From JBFLVN01 sp040758475 (GTDB taxonomy: Bacteria; JAGRBM01), in contig JBFLVN010000029.1 in the NCBI GenBank assembly GCA_040758475.1, positions 1 to 20,356 of the forward strand: a stretch of 20,356 bases of DNA, in the 5' to 3' direction. Position numbers and translations under genes: made by a program. Shown piece after piece: positions 8,312 to 14,719 of the stretch (positions are counted from its first letter, which is position 1; each line of letters begins with the position of its first letter). The notes beneath the pieces were generated by a model that saw only the letters and a list, made by a program, of their open reading frames with translations, ran no database searches and had not been told where the DNA came from.

Positions 8312-8402
8312 CCGTCCGGCGGCCGTGGTGACCGTCGGCGCACAAAAGGGCCCGACGGACGTCCTGACGGACATTAAAATGACCGGGGAATCCGTCCGGG
8401 CC
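8312..8402 (+). other. Potentially structured 5' leader of the M23 peptidase gene
   Basis: The gap 8133-8427 has no gene. In its right half, GGCCCGACGGA (8349-8359) can pair with TCCGTCCGGGCC (8391-8402), an 11-bp GC-rich stem with one bulged C. Inside is a small hairpin GTCC-TGAC-GGAC (8361-8372). CCGTCCGG occurs twice (8312-8319 and 8392-8399) and GACGGAC twice (8354-8360 and 8366-8372), so alternative pairings are possible. The stem ends 11 nt before the Shine-Dalgarno AGGGGA at 8414-8419. It does not resemble a known riboswitch class that I can name. Confidence 0.4.
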
Positions 8403-8427
8403 TAATAAAGGCCAGGGGATCAGCCAA

Positions 8428-9345
8428 GTGTCTGCACCGAGCGACCATCAGAAGAAATCCGTGACCATCCTCGCCGTCCCCGAGGGACGGGCGACTCTCC
8501 ACCGCTGGCACCTACCGGCGTGGGTCCTTAACCGGAAGTTCCACCTGGGAACCCTGATCGGTTTTTCGATCCTGGTTCTCCATTATTTCGTCTCCGTTTA
8601 CCTAAGCGCCCTTGTACCGGGGCTTCTCTCGGAGAACAAGGCGCTTCGGGATCAGGTGGCCGAACTCCAGGTAAAGACCGGGGCCATGTCGGCCGAGCTC
8701 GAACGGATGAACATGCTCGACCACCGGGTCCGGCACATCCTGGGGATCGAGCAGCAACAGGACGCCCCCACCGTGGGCGTGGGCGGTCCCCTCGTTCCAA
8801 GCAAGCAGGAAGAACTGGATTTAAACCCCGCCGACGCCAAGCGCCTTACGCAGCTCGACGCCGAAGTAGAGAGCCTTTCGAGCCAGATGCACGTCCAGCA
8901 GCAGCGCTTCGAGGGACTCCTGAATTACTTTAGTGAACAGCGCTCCCAGCTCGCCTCGACGCCTTCCATCTGGCCCGTGCGCGGTTGGGTGACCTCGGGC
9001 TTCGGCAATCGGACAGACCCCTTCACGGGGCAGTACCGGATGCACGAGGGCCTCGATATTACGGCCAATATCGGCGCGCCCATCATGGCCCCCGCCGACG
9101 GGATTGTGATCTTCGCGGGCGCCCGCGGCGGTTACGGCAAGATCATTTCAATCGATCACGGCTACGGCGTGATGACCAGTTACGGCCATCTCTCGGAAAT
9201 CCACGTCCGCGAGGGCCAACGCGTTTCCCGCAGTGAAGTGATCGGCGGCGTCGGCAGCACGGGCCGCTCTACGGGCCCCCACGTCCACTACGAAGTGAGC
9301 GTGAACGGCGTCCCCGTCGACCCGGCCAAATTCATCCTGAATTAA
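8428..9345 (+). CDS. Membrane-anchored M23 (LytM) metallopeptidase
   Basis: The GTG start is supported by AGGGGA 8 nt upstream. The protein has 305 residues: a basic cytoplasmic N-terminus, one membrane segment (about 40-66), a coiled-coil region in two parts (about 67-105 and 130-172), and a C-terminal LytM domain (about 180-305). The zinc and catalytic residues of M23 enzymes are all present: His206 and Asp210 in HEGLD, His254 in YGHLS, and His285 and His287 in HVHYE. It is therefore probably an active murein endopeptidase in the periplasm. EnvC/NlpD-type activators have usually lost these residues. Architecture and length match the common coiled-coil M23 proteins of Gram-negative bacteria. 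Its stop overlaps that of the convergent Crp/Fnr gene. Confidence 0.94.
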   Translation: MSAPSDHQKKSVTILAVPEGRATLHRWHLPAWVLNRKFHLGTLIGFSILVLHYFVSVYLSALVPGLLSENKALRDQVAELQVKTGAMSAELERMNMLDHRVRHILGIEQQQDAPTVGVGGPLVPSKQEELDLNPADAKRLTQLDAEVESLSSQMHVQQQRFEGLLNYFSEQRSQLASTPSIWPVRGWVTSGFGNRTDPFTGQYRMHEGLDITANIGAPIMAPADGIVIFAGARGGYGKIISIDHGYGVMTSYGHLSEIHVREGQRVSRSEVIGGVGSTGRSTGPHVHYEVSVNGVPVDPAKFILN

Positions 9346-10169
9346 ACGAGATTGCTTGAAGCTTCCGGCAGGCAACCGGTGTGTTCGCACGCCTTTTCGT
9401 TGGGGCCGCAACCCGGGCATTTCTGGCTGGATTCGCTTTCCCATACGAGAACCATGGTGCCTTCTTCGTCCCGGTAAATGCCCCGCTTTTTCCAATGGGA
9501 GAGGGTCCGGATGGTCGTTTCGATCGTGGCCCCCACCATGTCGGCAAGGTCCTGCCGCGTCACAATGCGGGGAAGCCGGATCTCGGGACCCCGCCGCTCT
9601 CCGAAGCGGCCCGCCAACTGGCTGAAGACGCGGGCGAGGCGCTCTTCGACACTTAAAGCCATGCAGGATTGCATTTCCCGTGCCGACCGGAGGCAATCGG
9701 CCACTTCCCCCCAGAGCGCCTGGGAAAGGGATGGATGCTTTCCAAAGAGCCTCCGCAGGGAGGGGACGGCGGCCGAAAAAACGGTCGCGTCGGAGGCCGC
9801 TTGCGCGGTGCAAGGAGATAGACATTGGTCCACGGCGATGCATGCGCCGAGGGGTTGCCCGGAGCCCCGAACCTCGAAGACCACCTGACGGCCTCCGGGA
9901 ACTTCGCGGAGCATCTTGAAGAGGCCGGACGCGATCAAATAGAAGCGCTCCACCTTGTCCCCGGCCCGGAAAAGCCGCTGGCCGCGCCGCACGCCCTGGG
10001 GGCGCATTTCCCGGGAGAACTCCTGCAAGGCTTCCTCCGTGCAAGCGGAAAACGCGGGCATGCTCCGCAGGACTTCGAGCGCCCGGACTCTCGCCAGGTC
10101 GTCTCCAAGCGGTGCAGAGGGGGCCTTCCGGCGCATCGGGGTGCTTCGGCTGATCGTTGCTAGTCTCAT
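9342..10169 (-). CDS. Crp/Fnr-family transcription regulator, cysteine-rich
   Basis: The 275-residue protein starts at the ATG at 10169, with GGAGG 7 nt upstream. That ATG overlaps the stop of the preceding Rrf2 gene as ATGA, so the two are translationally coupled. Residues about 30-150 form the cyclic-nucleotide-binding-like sensor domain and 170-245 the winged-helix DNA-binding domain, with a recognition helix near ATIETTIRTL. The Glu and Arg that contact DNA in FNR and CRP are kept. The N-terminal FNR Fe-S cysteines are absent. Instead, Cys110, Cys116 and Cys120 lie in the sensor domain, and Cys251, Cys254, Cys261 and Cys266 form a CxxC-x6-C-x4-C tail. These may bind a metal or Fe-S cluster or sense redox state. 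Control of the divergent oxidase operon is inferred from position. Confidence 0.92.
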   Translation of the reverse strand: MRLATISRSTPMRRKAPSAPLGDDLARVRALEVLRSMPAFSACTEEALQEFSREMRPQGVRRGQRLFRAGDKVERFYLIASGLFKMLREVPGGRQVVFEVRGSGQPLGACIAVDQCLSPCTAQAASDATVFSAAVPSLRRLFGKHPSLSQALWGEVADCLRSAREMQSCMALSVEERLARVFSQLAGRFGERRGPEIRLPRIVTRQDLADMVGATIETTIRTLSHWKKRGIYRDEEGTMVLVWESESSQKCPGCGPNEKACEHTGCLPEASSNLV

Positions 10170-10657
10170 TGCGATGCCTCCTTGAACCGTACCCGCCCGG
10201 CTTCTTCCGCCGCCTTTTTCGTCCGCCGCGTTTCGCGCAGGCGCGTCTTCCGCTGGCGAGACTCGAAAGCGGCCACGTCGGCCAGGTTGTTTTCGTGAAG
10301 AAACCGGATCTGCCGGTCGCGGTGGGTGGACCAAAAACTATGCGCCGGGCAAGCCCGCTCGTCGCTGCACTCGGCCGTTCCGAGCATGCACCCGCCTTTG
10401 AGGAGGGGGTCGTCGAGCGCGGAGCAGATGTCGTAGAGGGTGATTTTCGCGGCCGGGCGGCCGAGCGTGACGCCGCCGCCGATTCCCCGCTGCGTCGCCA
10501 CGAGCCCCTTGCGGGAGAGCTGGTTGACGATCTTGGCCAGATAGGACCGGGGGATTCCGGTCGCCTCGGAAATTTCCTTGACGAGAAGGGGACGGCCCTG
10601 CGCTTCGGCCACGAAGCCCAGGGCGAGTACCGCGTATCCTGTCGTCTGGCTGAGCAC
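10166..10657 (-). CDS. Rrf2-family transcription regulator, putative Fe-S sensor
   Basis: The GTG start has AGGAGG 5 nt upstream. The 163-residue protein has the Rrf2 winged helix (residues 1-70: a helix-turn-helix around VKEISEATGIPRSYLAKI and the wing RGIGGGVTL). The cysteine loop has Cys90, Cys97 and Cys103 in the order C-x6-C-x5-C, followed by PAHSFW. IscR and NsrR bind Fe-S clusters through comparable cysteines to sense cluster status, NO or oxygen. The C-terminal 30 residues are strongly basic. It is the first gene of a two-gene operon with the Crp/Fnr protein and diverges from the oxidase operon. It probably represses its own promoter and may affect the cox genes. Confidence 0.92.
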   Translation of the reverse strand: MLSQTTGYAVLALGFVAEAQGRPLLVKEISEATGIPRSYLAKIVNQLSRKGLVATQRGIGGGVTLGRPAAKITLYDICSALDDPLLKGGCMLGTAECSDERACPAHSFWSTHRDRQIRFLHENNLADVAAFESRQRKTRLRETRRTKKAAEEAGRVRFKEASQ

Positions 10658-10676
10658 CCCGGCCTCCTAAGCCAAA

Positions 10677-10721
10677 TGCCCTAGGGCAAATGACTTAGAG
10701 AGTATATGACCTTCAAGTCAT
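10677..10721. promoter_or_regulatory. Palindromic operators between the regulator and oxidase operons
   Basis: ATGACTT (10690-10696) and AAGTCAT (10715-10721) form a perfect inverted repeat with an 18-bp spacer. A further ATGAC at 10706-10710 pairs with the same right arm as ATGAC-N6-GTCAT. Next to them is the 12-bp perfect palindrome TGCCCTAGGGCA (10677-10688). The Rrf2 protein is the most likely ligand of the ATGAC sites because they overlap its own promoter. Which protein binds which site is not shown by the sequence. Confidence 0.5.
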
Positions 10722-10730
10722 CTTATGCAA
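10701..10730 (-). promoter_or_regulatory. Candidate promoter of the Rrf2-Crp/Fnr operon
   Basis: On the minus strand, TTGCAT (10730-10725) and TATACT (10706-10701) are separated by 18 bp. Transcription would start near 10694, about 36 nt before the GTG start. The palindrome at 10690-10721 covers the spacer, the -10 and the start point, an arrangement typical of autorepression. Confidence 0.5.
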
Positions 10731-10753
10731 ACCCCTCTTTCGTGCGATTTTTC

Positions 10754-10765
10754 TGACAAATGTCA
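10754..10765. promoter_or_regulatory. TGACA-AA-TGTCA palindrome upstream of the oxidase operon
   Basis: This perfect palindrome lies about 81 bp before the coxB start, downstream of the ATGAC sites. Its form could suit a Crp/Fnr dimer. If the weak TACGAA at 10790-10795 were the -10 element, the palindrome would be centred near -42, the usual class II activator position. The -10 match is poor, so this is a hypothesis. Confidence 0.3.
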
Positions 10766-10840
10766 TAGCCCGGATACGGGGGCGGCGGGTACGAACTGCC
10801 CGCGGCAACCACCGCGTATCCCATCTACAGGAAGCAATCC

Positions 10841-11518
10841 ATGCTCAGCTGGCTGCCTGAAAACGTTTCCACCTACGGGGGGAAAATCGACGGGGTCTTC
10901 GCCCTCATTTATTACATCGTGGGAGCCTGGTTTCTCCTGGCCGAGGGGCTCCTCATCTACTTCGTCGTGCGCTACCGGCGGAAGGAAGGCCGGAAGGCCG
11001 CCTACGTCCCCGCCAACGACGGGAAGACCCTCTCCTGGGTGCTCATCCCCGTGGGGCTCGTCCTCCTCTTCGACCTCGCCATCGACGCCGCCGGGGCCGA
11101 GGCCTGGAAGGAAGTAAAACTAAATCTCCCCCCGCCGGGCCAGACCATCCGCGTACGGGGCCGCCAATTCGCCTGGGAGTTCACCCATCCGGGCCAGGAC
11201 GGCCAGCTCGGCACCCCCGACGACATCCAGACGCTCAACCAGCTCCACGTCCCGGTAGCCACGGTGGTCCAGTTCAGCCTCGAATCCTCGGACGTCATCC
11301 ACAGTTTCTGGCTCCCGTTCCTGCGCCTCAAGCAGGACGCCGTCCCGGGCCGCACGATCCGCGGCTGGTTCGAGGCGACGAAGGCAGGGGAGTTTCCCAT
11401 CGGCTGCGCCGAAATCTGCGGAATGGGCCATGGGAACATGAAGGGAATGCTCCACGTCTATTCGCCCGAAAACTACCAGGCCTGGCTTGCCAGCCAGTAC
11501 GAAGAAACAGAGGAGTAG
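10841..11518 (+). CDS. coxB: Cytochrome c oxidase subunit II (CuA)
   Basis: This subunit accepts electrons from cytochrome c through the binuclear CuA centre on the periplasmic side. AGGAAG lies 6 nt before the ATG. The protein has 225 residues, two membrane helices (about 16-43 and 64-85) and a cupredoxin domain. All CuA ligands are present with family spacing: His154, Cys189, Glu191 (main chain), Cys193, His197 and Met200 (motif CAEICGMGHGNM). No haem c domain is fused, so an external donor is needed. The segment before the second helix reads KTLSWVLIP where most A-type subunits have LEIxWTxIP. The K-channel entry Glu is thus Thr63 by anchoring on W-x-x-IP. First gene of the oxidase operon, 3 nt before coxA. 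Confidence 0.96.
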   Translation: MLSWLPENVSTYGGKIDGVFALIYYIVGAWFLLAEGLLIYFVVRYRRKEGRKAAYVPANDGKTLSWVLIPVGLVLLFDLAIDAAGAEAWKEVKLNLPPPGQTIRVRGRQFAWEFTHPGQDGQLGTPDDIQTLNQLHVPVATVVQFSLESSDVIHSFWLPFLRLKQDAVPGRTIRGWFEATKAGEFPIGCAEICGMGHGNMKGMLHVYSPENYQAWLASQYEETEE

Positions 11519-11521
11519 GCC

Positions 11522-13201
11522 GTGACATCCCCCGATCTCGCCGTAGAACACAAGGAACCCGGATTCATCGGAAAATATCTTTTCTCTCTCGATCACAAGA
11601 TGATCGCCAAGCAATATCTTCTCACGGGGCTCGTCATGGCCGTCGTGGGCGGATACTTGGCCTACGTCTTCCGCTCGCAACTCGCATGGCCCAATCAGCC
11701 CGTTTGGGGCTACGGCTCCGTGGGCCCGGACAAATACAACTCCCTGGTCACCCTCCACGGCACCATCATGGTTTTCTGGGTGGCCATGCCCGTTCTGCTC
11801 GGAGGCTTTGGGAACTTCCTCATTCCTCTCCTCATCGGCGCCGACGACATGGCCTTTCCGCGCCTCAATATGATGTCGTACTGGGTGTTCCTGCTGAGCA
11901 CGGTCGTGCTCGTGGCGTCCTTCTTCGTCCCCGGCGGCGCTGCCGCGGGCGGATGGACGTTCTACCCGCCCCTCTCCGGTGATCCGAGCTACACGGGCGT
12001 TACCTGGGGCGGGCACCTCTGGCTCCTCGCCGTGGCCCTCGAATTCGTCTCCGTGCTCATGGGCGGGGTCAATTTCCTCACCACGGCGCTCAACATGCGG
12101 GCCAAGGGGATGACGCTCCTGCGCATGCCCCTCATGGTCTGGATGCAGCTGTGCGCGAGCGTCCTGTTCATGCTCTCCGTGGGCCCCCTCGTGGCAGGAG
12201 CCGTCATGCTCCTCCTCGACCGGACGGTGGGGACGGGGTTCTTCATGCCCAAGGCGGGCGGCGATCCCCTCCTCTACCAGCATCTTTTCTGGTTCTTCGG
12301 ACACCCGGAGGTTTACGTGATCTTGCTCCCAGGCCTTGGCGTCCTCACGGAAGTGATCCCGGCCTTCGCCCGCAAGACCATCTTCGGATACAAGGCCATC
12401 GTCTACTCGACCCTCGCGGCGGGAGCCTTGAGTTTCATCGTCTGGGCCCACCACCAGTTCATCAGCGGCATCGATCCGCGCCTGGCCATGCCTTTCAGCC
12501 TCACGACGATCATCATCTCCGTCCCCTTCTCCATCGTAATCTTCAGCCTGATCGCAACTTTCTGGGGAGCTTCCATCGAATACTCCTCGGCCATGCTCTT
12601 CGCCATTTCCATGCTGGCCGAGTTCCTCGTCGGCGGCGTGACGGGCATCTTCAACGGCTCGGCGGCGGCGGACATCTACCTCCACGACACCTATTTCGTG
12701 GTCGCCCACTTCCACTACACCCTTTTCCCGGCCGCAATCCTCGCCATGTTCGCGGGCATCTACTATTGGTTCCCCAAGATGTTCGGGCGCAAGATGAGCG
12801 AGACGCTCGGCAAGCTCCACTTCTGGACGACGATCGTTTCCTTCAACGTAATCTTCCTCCCCCTCTTCGCCATCGGTACCCACGGCCATCACCGGCGCAT
12901 CTACGATCCCACTCAGTTCGATTGGCTAAAGCCCTTCCAGCACCTCCATGTGGTGGCGACGATAGCGACCATCGTTCTTCTGCTGGCCCAAATTCCTTTC
13001 ATCGTGAATTTCTTCCGGAGCATGTTCGCGGGCGAAGTGGCGGATCGGAACCCTTGGAAGGCCACAACCCTCGAATGGACGGCCCCCTCCCCGCCCGGAC
13101 ACGGCAATTTCGACCGCCCCATCACCGTCTACCGCGGACCCTACGAATACAGCGTTCCGGAGGCGACGGACGACTGGCTGCCCCAGGACGCCCCTGCCTG
13201 A
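11522..13201 (+). CDS. coxA: Cytochrome c oxidase subunit I, A-type, lacking the K-channel lysine
   Basis: This is the catalytic subunit that reduces O2 at the haem a3-CuB centre and pumps protons. GTG start, with AGGAG inside the end of coxB 6 nt before it. The 559-residue protein aligns without gaps to the R. sphaeroides pattern from the first haem a ligand to the Arg pair: His79 and His398 (haem a), His396 (haem a3), His261, His310 and His311 (CuB), Tyr265 (cross-linked Tyr of HPEVY), Glu263 and Asp109 (D-channel), and Arg458-Arg459. At the K-channel Lys position (73 residues after HPEVY Tyr plus one, matching K362) there is Val339, and Phe336 replaces the channel Thr. The Arg pair lies in GTHGHHRR, not the usual GMPRR. 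Subunit III is not fused. Confidence 0.97.
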   Translation: MTSPDLAVEHKEPGFIGKYLFSLDHKMIAKQYLLTGLVMAVVGGYLAYVFRSQLAWPNQPVWGYGSVGPDKYNSLVTLHGTIMVFWVAMPVLLGGFGNFLIPLLIGADDMAFPRLNMMSYWVFLLSTVVLVASFFVPGGAAAGGWTFYPPLSGDPSYTGVTWGGHLWLLAVALEFVSVLMGGVNFLTTALNMRAKGMTLLRMPLMVWMQLCASVLFMLSVGPLVAGAVMLLLDRTVGTGFFMPKAGGDPLLYQHLFWFFGHPEVYVILLPGLGVLTEVIPAFARKTIFGYKAIVYSTLAAGALSFIVWAHHQFISGIDPRLAMPFSLTTIIISVPFSIVIFSLIATFWGASIEYSSAMLFAISMLAEFLVGGVTGIFNGSAAADIYLHDTYFVVAHFHYTLFPAAILAMFAGIYYWFPKMFGRKMSETLGKLHFWTTIVSFNVIFLPLFAIGTHGHHRRIYDPTQFDWLKPFQHLHVVATIATIVLLLAQIPFIVNFFRSMFAGEVADRNPWKATTLEWTAPSPPGHGNFDRPITVYRGPYEYSVPEATDDWLPQDAPA

Positions 13202-13229
13202 ATCCGGATCGCTGAGGAGGAAACCCAAA

Positions 13230-13811
13230 ATGAGCGTTGCCGCCGTTGCCATACCCGAACGGGAGAAAACGAGCCTGCCCTCGGGGCGTCTCGGCATGTG
13301 GTGGTTCCTGGCCGGGGAACTCGTCATCTTCGGGGGACTCATCGCCTGCTACGTCCTCTACCGGCTCAAGCATGCCGATTGGGCCGAGCACGCGGCCCAC
13401 GTCCTCTGGCAGGCCGGAGCCGTCAACACGATCGTCCTGCTGACGAGCAGCCTCACGATCGTCCTGGCGTTTCGTTCCGTGGATGAAGGAAATTACAAGA
13501 AAGCCGCGAATCAAATGGCGTTAACGATCGCCATCGGTTTTCTTTTTGTCGTCATCAAGACTTTTGAATACACCCACGAAATCCAGGCCGGGATCACTCC
13601 CAAAACCAATCTCTTCTGGTCCTTCTACTTCCTGATGACGGGCCTCCATGCCCTTCACGTGGTGGCGGGGCTCGTTGCCATCGCGGTCGTGATGATCGGC
13701 GTCCGCAAGGGCCAAAACCTTCAACGGGTCGAATACGTTGGCCTCTACTGGCATCTGGTCGACGTTATCTGGATATTCCTTTTCCCTCTTCTTTACATCG
13801 CTTCCGGTTGA
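13230..13811 (+). CDS. coxC: Cytochrome c oxidase subunit III (five-helix form)
   Basis: AGGAGG lies 9 nt before the ATG, 28 nt after coxA. The 193-residue protein has five predicted membrane helices, as in short bacterial subunit III that lacks the first two helices of the long form. Family signatures are GMWWFLAGELVIFGGL in the first helix, TNLFWSFYFLMTGLHALHV in the fourth, and YWHLVDVIWIFLFPLLY in the last. Subunit III stabilises subunit I and supports proton uptake into the D-channel. The II-I-III order matches most bacterial cox operons. Confidence 0.95.
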   Translation: MSVAAVAIPEREKTSLPSGRLGMWWFLAGELVIFGGLIACYVLYRLKHADWAEHAAHVLWQAGAVNTIVLLTSSLTIVLAFRSVDEGNYKKAANQMALTIAIGFLFVVIKTFEYTHEIQAGITPKTNLFWSFYFLMTGLHALHVVAGLVAIAVVMIGVRKGQNLQRVEYVGLYWHLVDVIWIFLFPLLYIASG

Positions 13812-13848
13812 GATCGCCTTTAGGAAAGAAACCGAAAGGAACAAAACC

Positions 13849-14148
13849 GTGGTAACGCCTCACGTATCCGAAGAAAAACACCATCACCCCAATTACGTGG
13901 CCATTTGGGCCGTCTTGTTGGCGCTCCTCCTCGCCGGCATCGTGGTGGGCAACGTTCAGAGCCCGGTCCTTGGAGCGGCCCTCGTCTTCGGCGTAGCCGG
14001 AGTAAAGGCCTACATCGTTGCGGCCAACTACATGCACCTCAAATACGAGCCCCTATTCGTCAAACTCATCGTGGGGAGCGCCCTCGCCTGCATCGTGCTC
14101 GTCCTCATCGGGCTCATCCCCGACGTCGTTTATGTCTACGGCGATTAA
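13849..14148 (+). CDS. Cytochrome c oxidase subunit IV family protein
   Basis: The frame is open from upstream, inside coxC. The likely start is the GTG at 13849, with AAAGGA 8 nt before it, giving 99 residues. After a short His-rich cytoplasmic N-terminus (EEKHHHP) come three membrane helices (about 17-38, 42-62 and 70-93). The second contains KAYIVAANYMHLKYE, a motif of the prokaryotic subunit IV (COX4_pro/CoxF-like) family. These small subunits occupy this place in many cox operons and help assembly or stability. Its last 17 bp overlap the start of the second subunit III gene. Confidence 0.88.
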   Translation: MVTPHVSEEKHHHPNYVAIWAVLLALLLAGIVVGNVQSPVLGAALVFGVAGVKAYIVAANYMHLKYEPLFVKLIVGSALACIVLVLIGLIPDVVYVYGD

Positions 14149-14719
14149 CACCGGCAGCCTCCCGGCAGGCCGATCCCTTCCCAACGGGGTTCTCGGCATG
14201 GCGATGTTCATCGCCGTGGAAGCCATGTTTTTCGCCGGGCTGGCAAGCGCCTTCCTCGTCCTGCGGGCGGGAAGCGGGGGTACCTGGCCACCGCTGGGCC
14301 AGCCCCGACTGCCGCTGGAAGTGACCGCCCTCAATACGCTCGTTCTCCTTGCCAGCGGCGCCGCCCTAATCCTGGCCGAACGGGCGGCCCTTCAAGGCCA
14401 AAAGCCCACCCGGCTTCTCCCGTTTTCACTCTTGCTCGGCGCGCTTTTCCTCGCCATCCAGGGGAGCGAGTGGCTCCGCCTCATCGCCCAGGGCCTTACG
14501 CTCACATCGAGCGTCTATGGGGGGCTTTTCTACACGCTGATCGGCGCCCACGCCCTTCACGTGCTCGGAGGGCTCGCCGGGGCCATCTGGTATTGGTATT
14601 CGATCCGGAAATCGGAACGCCTTCGGGACGCGGAGAAAATTAGGTTCCGCGTCGTCCGGATGTACTGGCTCTTCGTCGTGGGGCTCTGGCCGGTTCTTTA
14701 TGTGCTCGTCTATTTCTAA
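14132..14719 (+). CDS. Second subunit III-like haem-copper oxidase protein
   Basis: The chosen ATG at 14132 overlaps the end of the subunit IV gene by 17 bp and gives 195 residues. An earlier in-frame ATG at 14018 would add a Ser/Thr/Pro-rich stretch that is only the shadow of the subunit IV gene. Five membrane helices are predicted. Signatures match subunit III: PNGVLGMAMFIAVEAMFFAG, GGLFYTLIGAHALHVLGG, and VVRMYWLFVVGLWPVLYVL. It is clearly divergent from the coxC copy. In the last helix it has YWLFVVGLWP where coxC has the YWHLVDVIWI form. Its separate role is unknown. Confidence 0.92.
   Translation: MSTAINTGSLPAGRSLPNGVLGMAMFIAVEAMFFAGLASAFLVLRAGSGGTWPPLGQPRLPLEVTALNTLVLLASGAALILAERAALQGQKPTRLLPFSLLLGALFLAIQGSEWLRLIAQGLTLTSSVYGGLFYTLIGAHALHVLGGLAGAIWYWYSIRKSERLRDAEKIRFRVVRMYWLFVVGLWPVLYVLVYF

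Noticed and set aside
10170..10334. N-terminal extension of the Crp/Fnr protein by 55 residues
   Set aside because: The extension lies inside the Rrf2 coding region, lacks a good ribosome site and is not domain-like. The ATG at 10169 has GGAGG and an ATGA coupling.
11120..12892. 590-residue minus-strand open frame opposite coxB and coxA
   Set aside because: Its His/Glu/Arg/Gly-rich composition is the typical shadow of GC-rich codons. The plus strand has unmistakable oxidase motifs.
12151..13215. 354-residue plus-strand open frame overlapping coxA in another frame
   Set aside because: Pro/Arg/His-rich shadow without motifs. coxA occupies the real frame.
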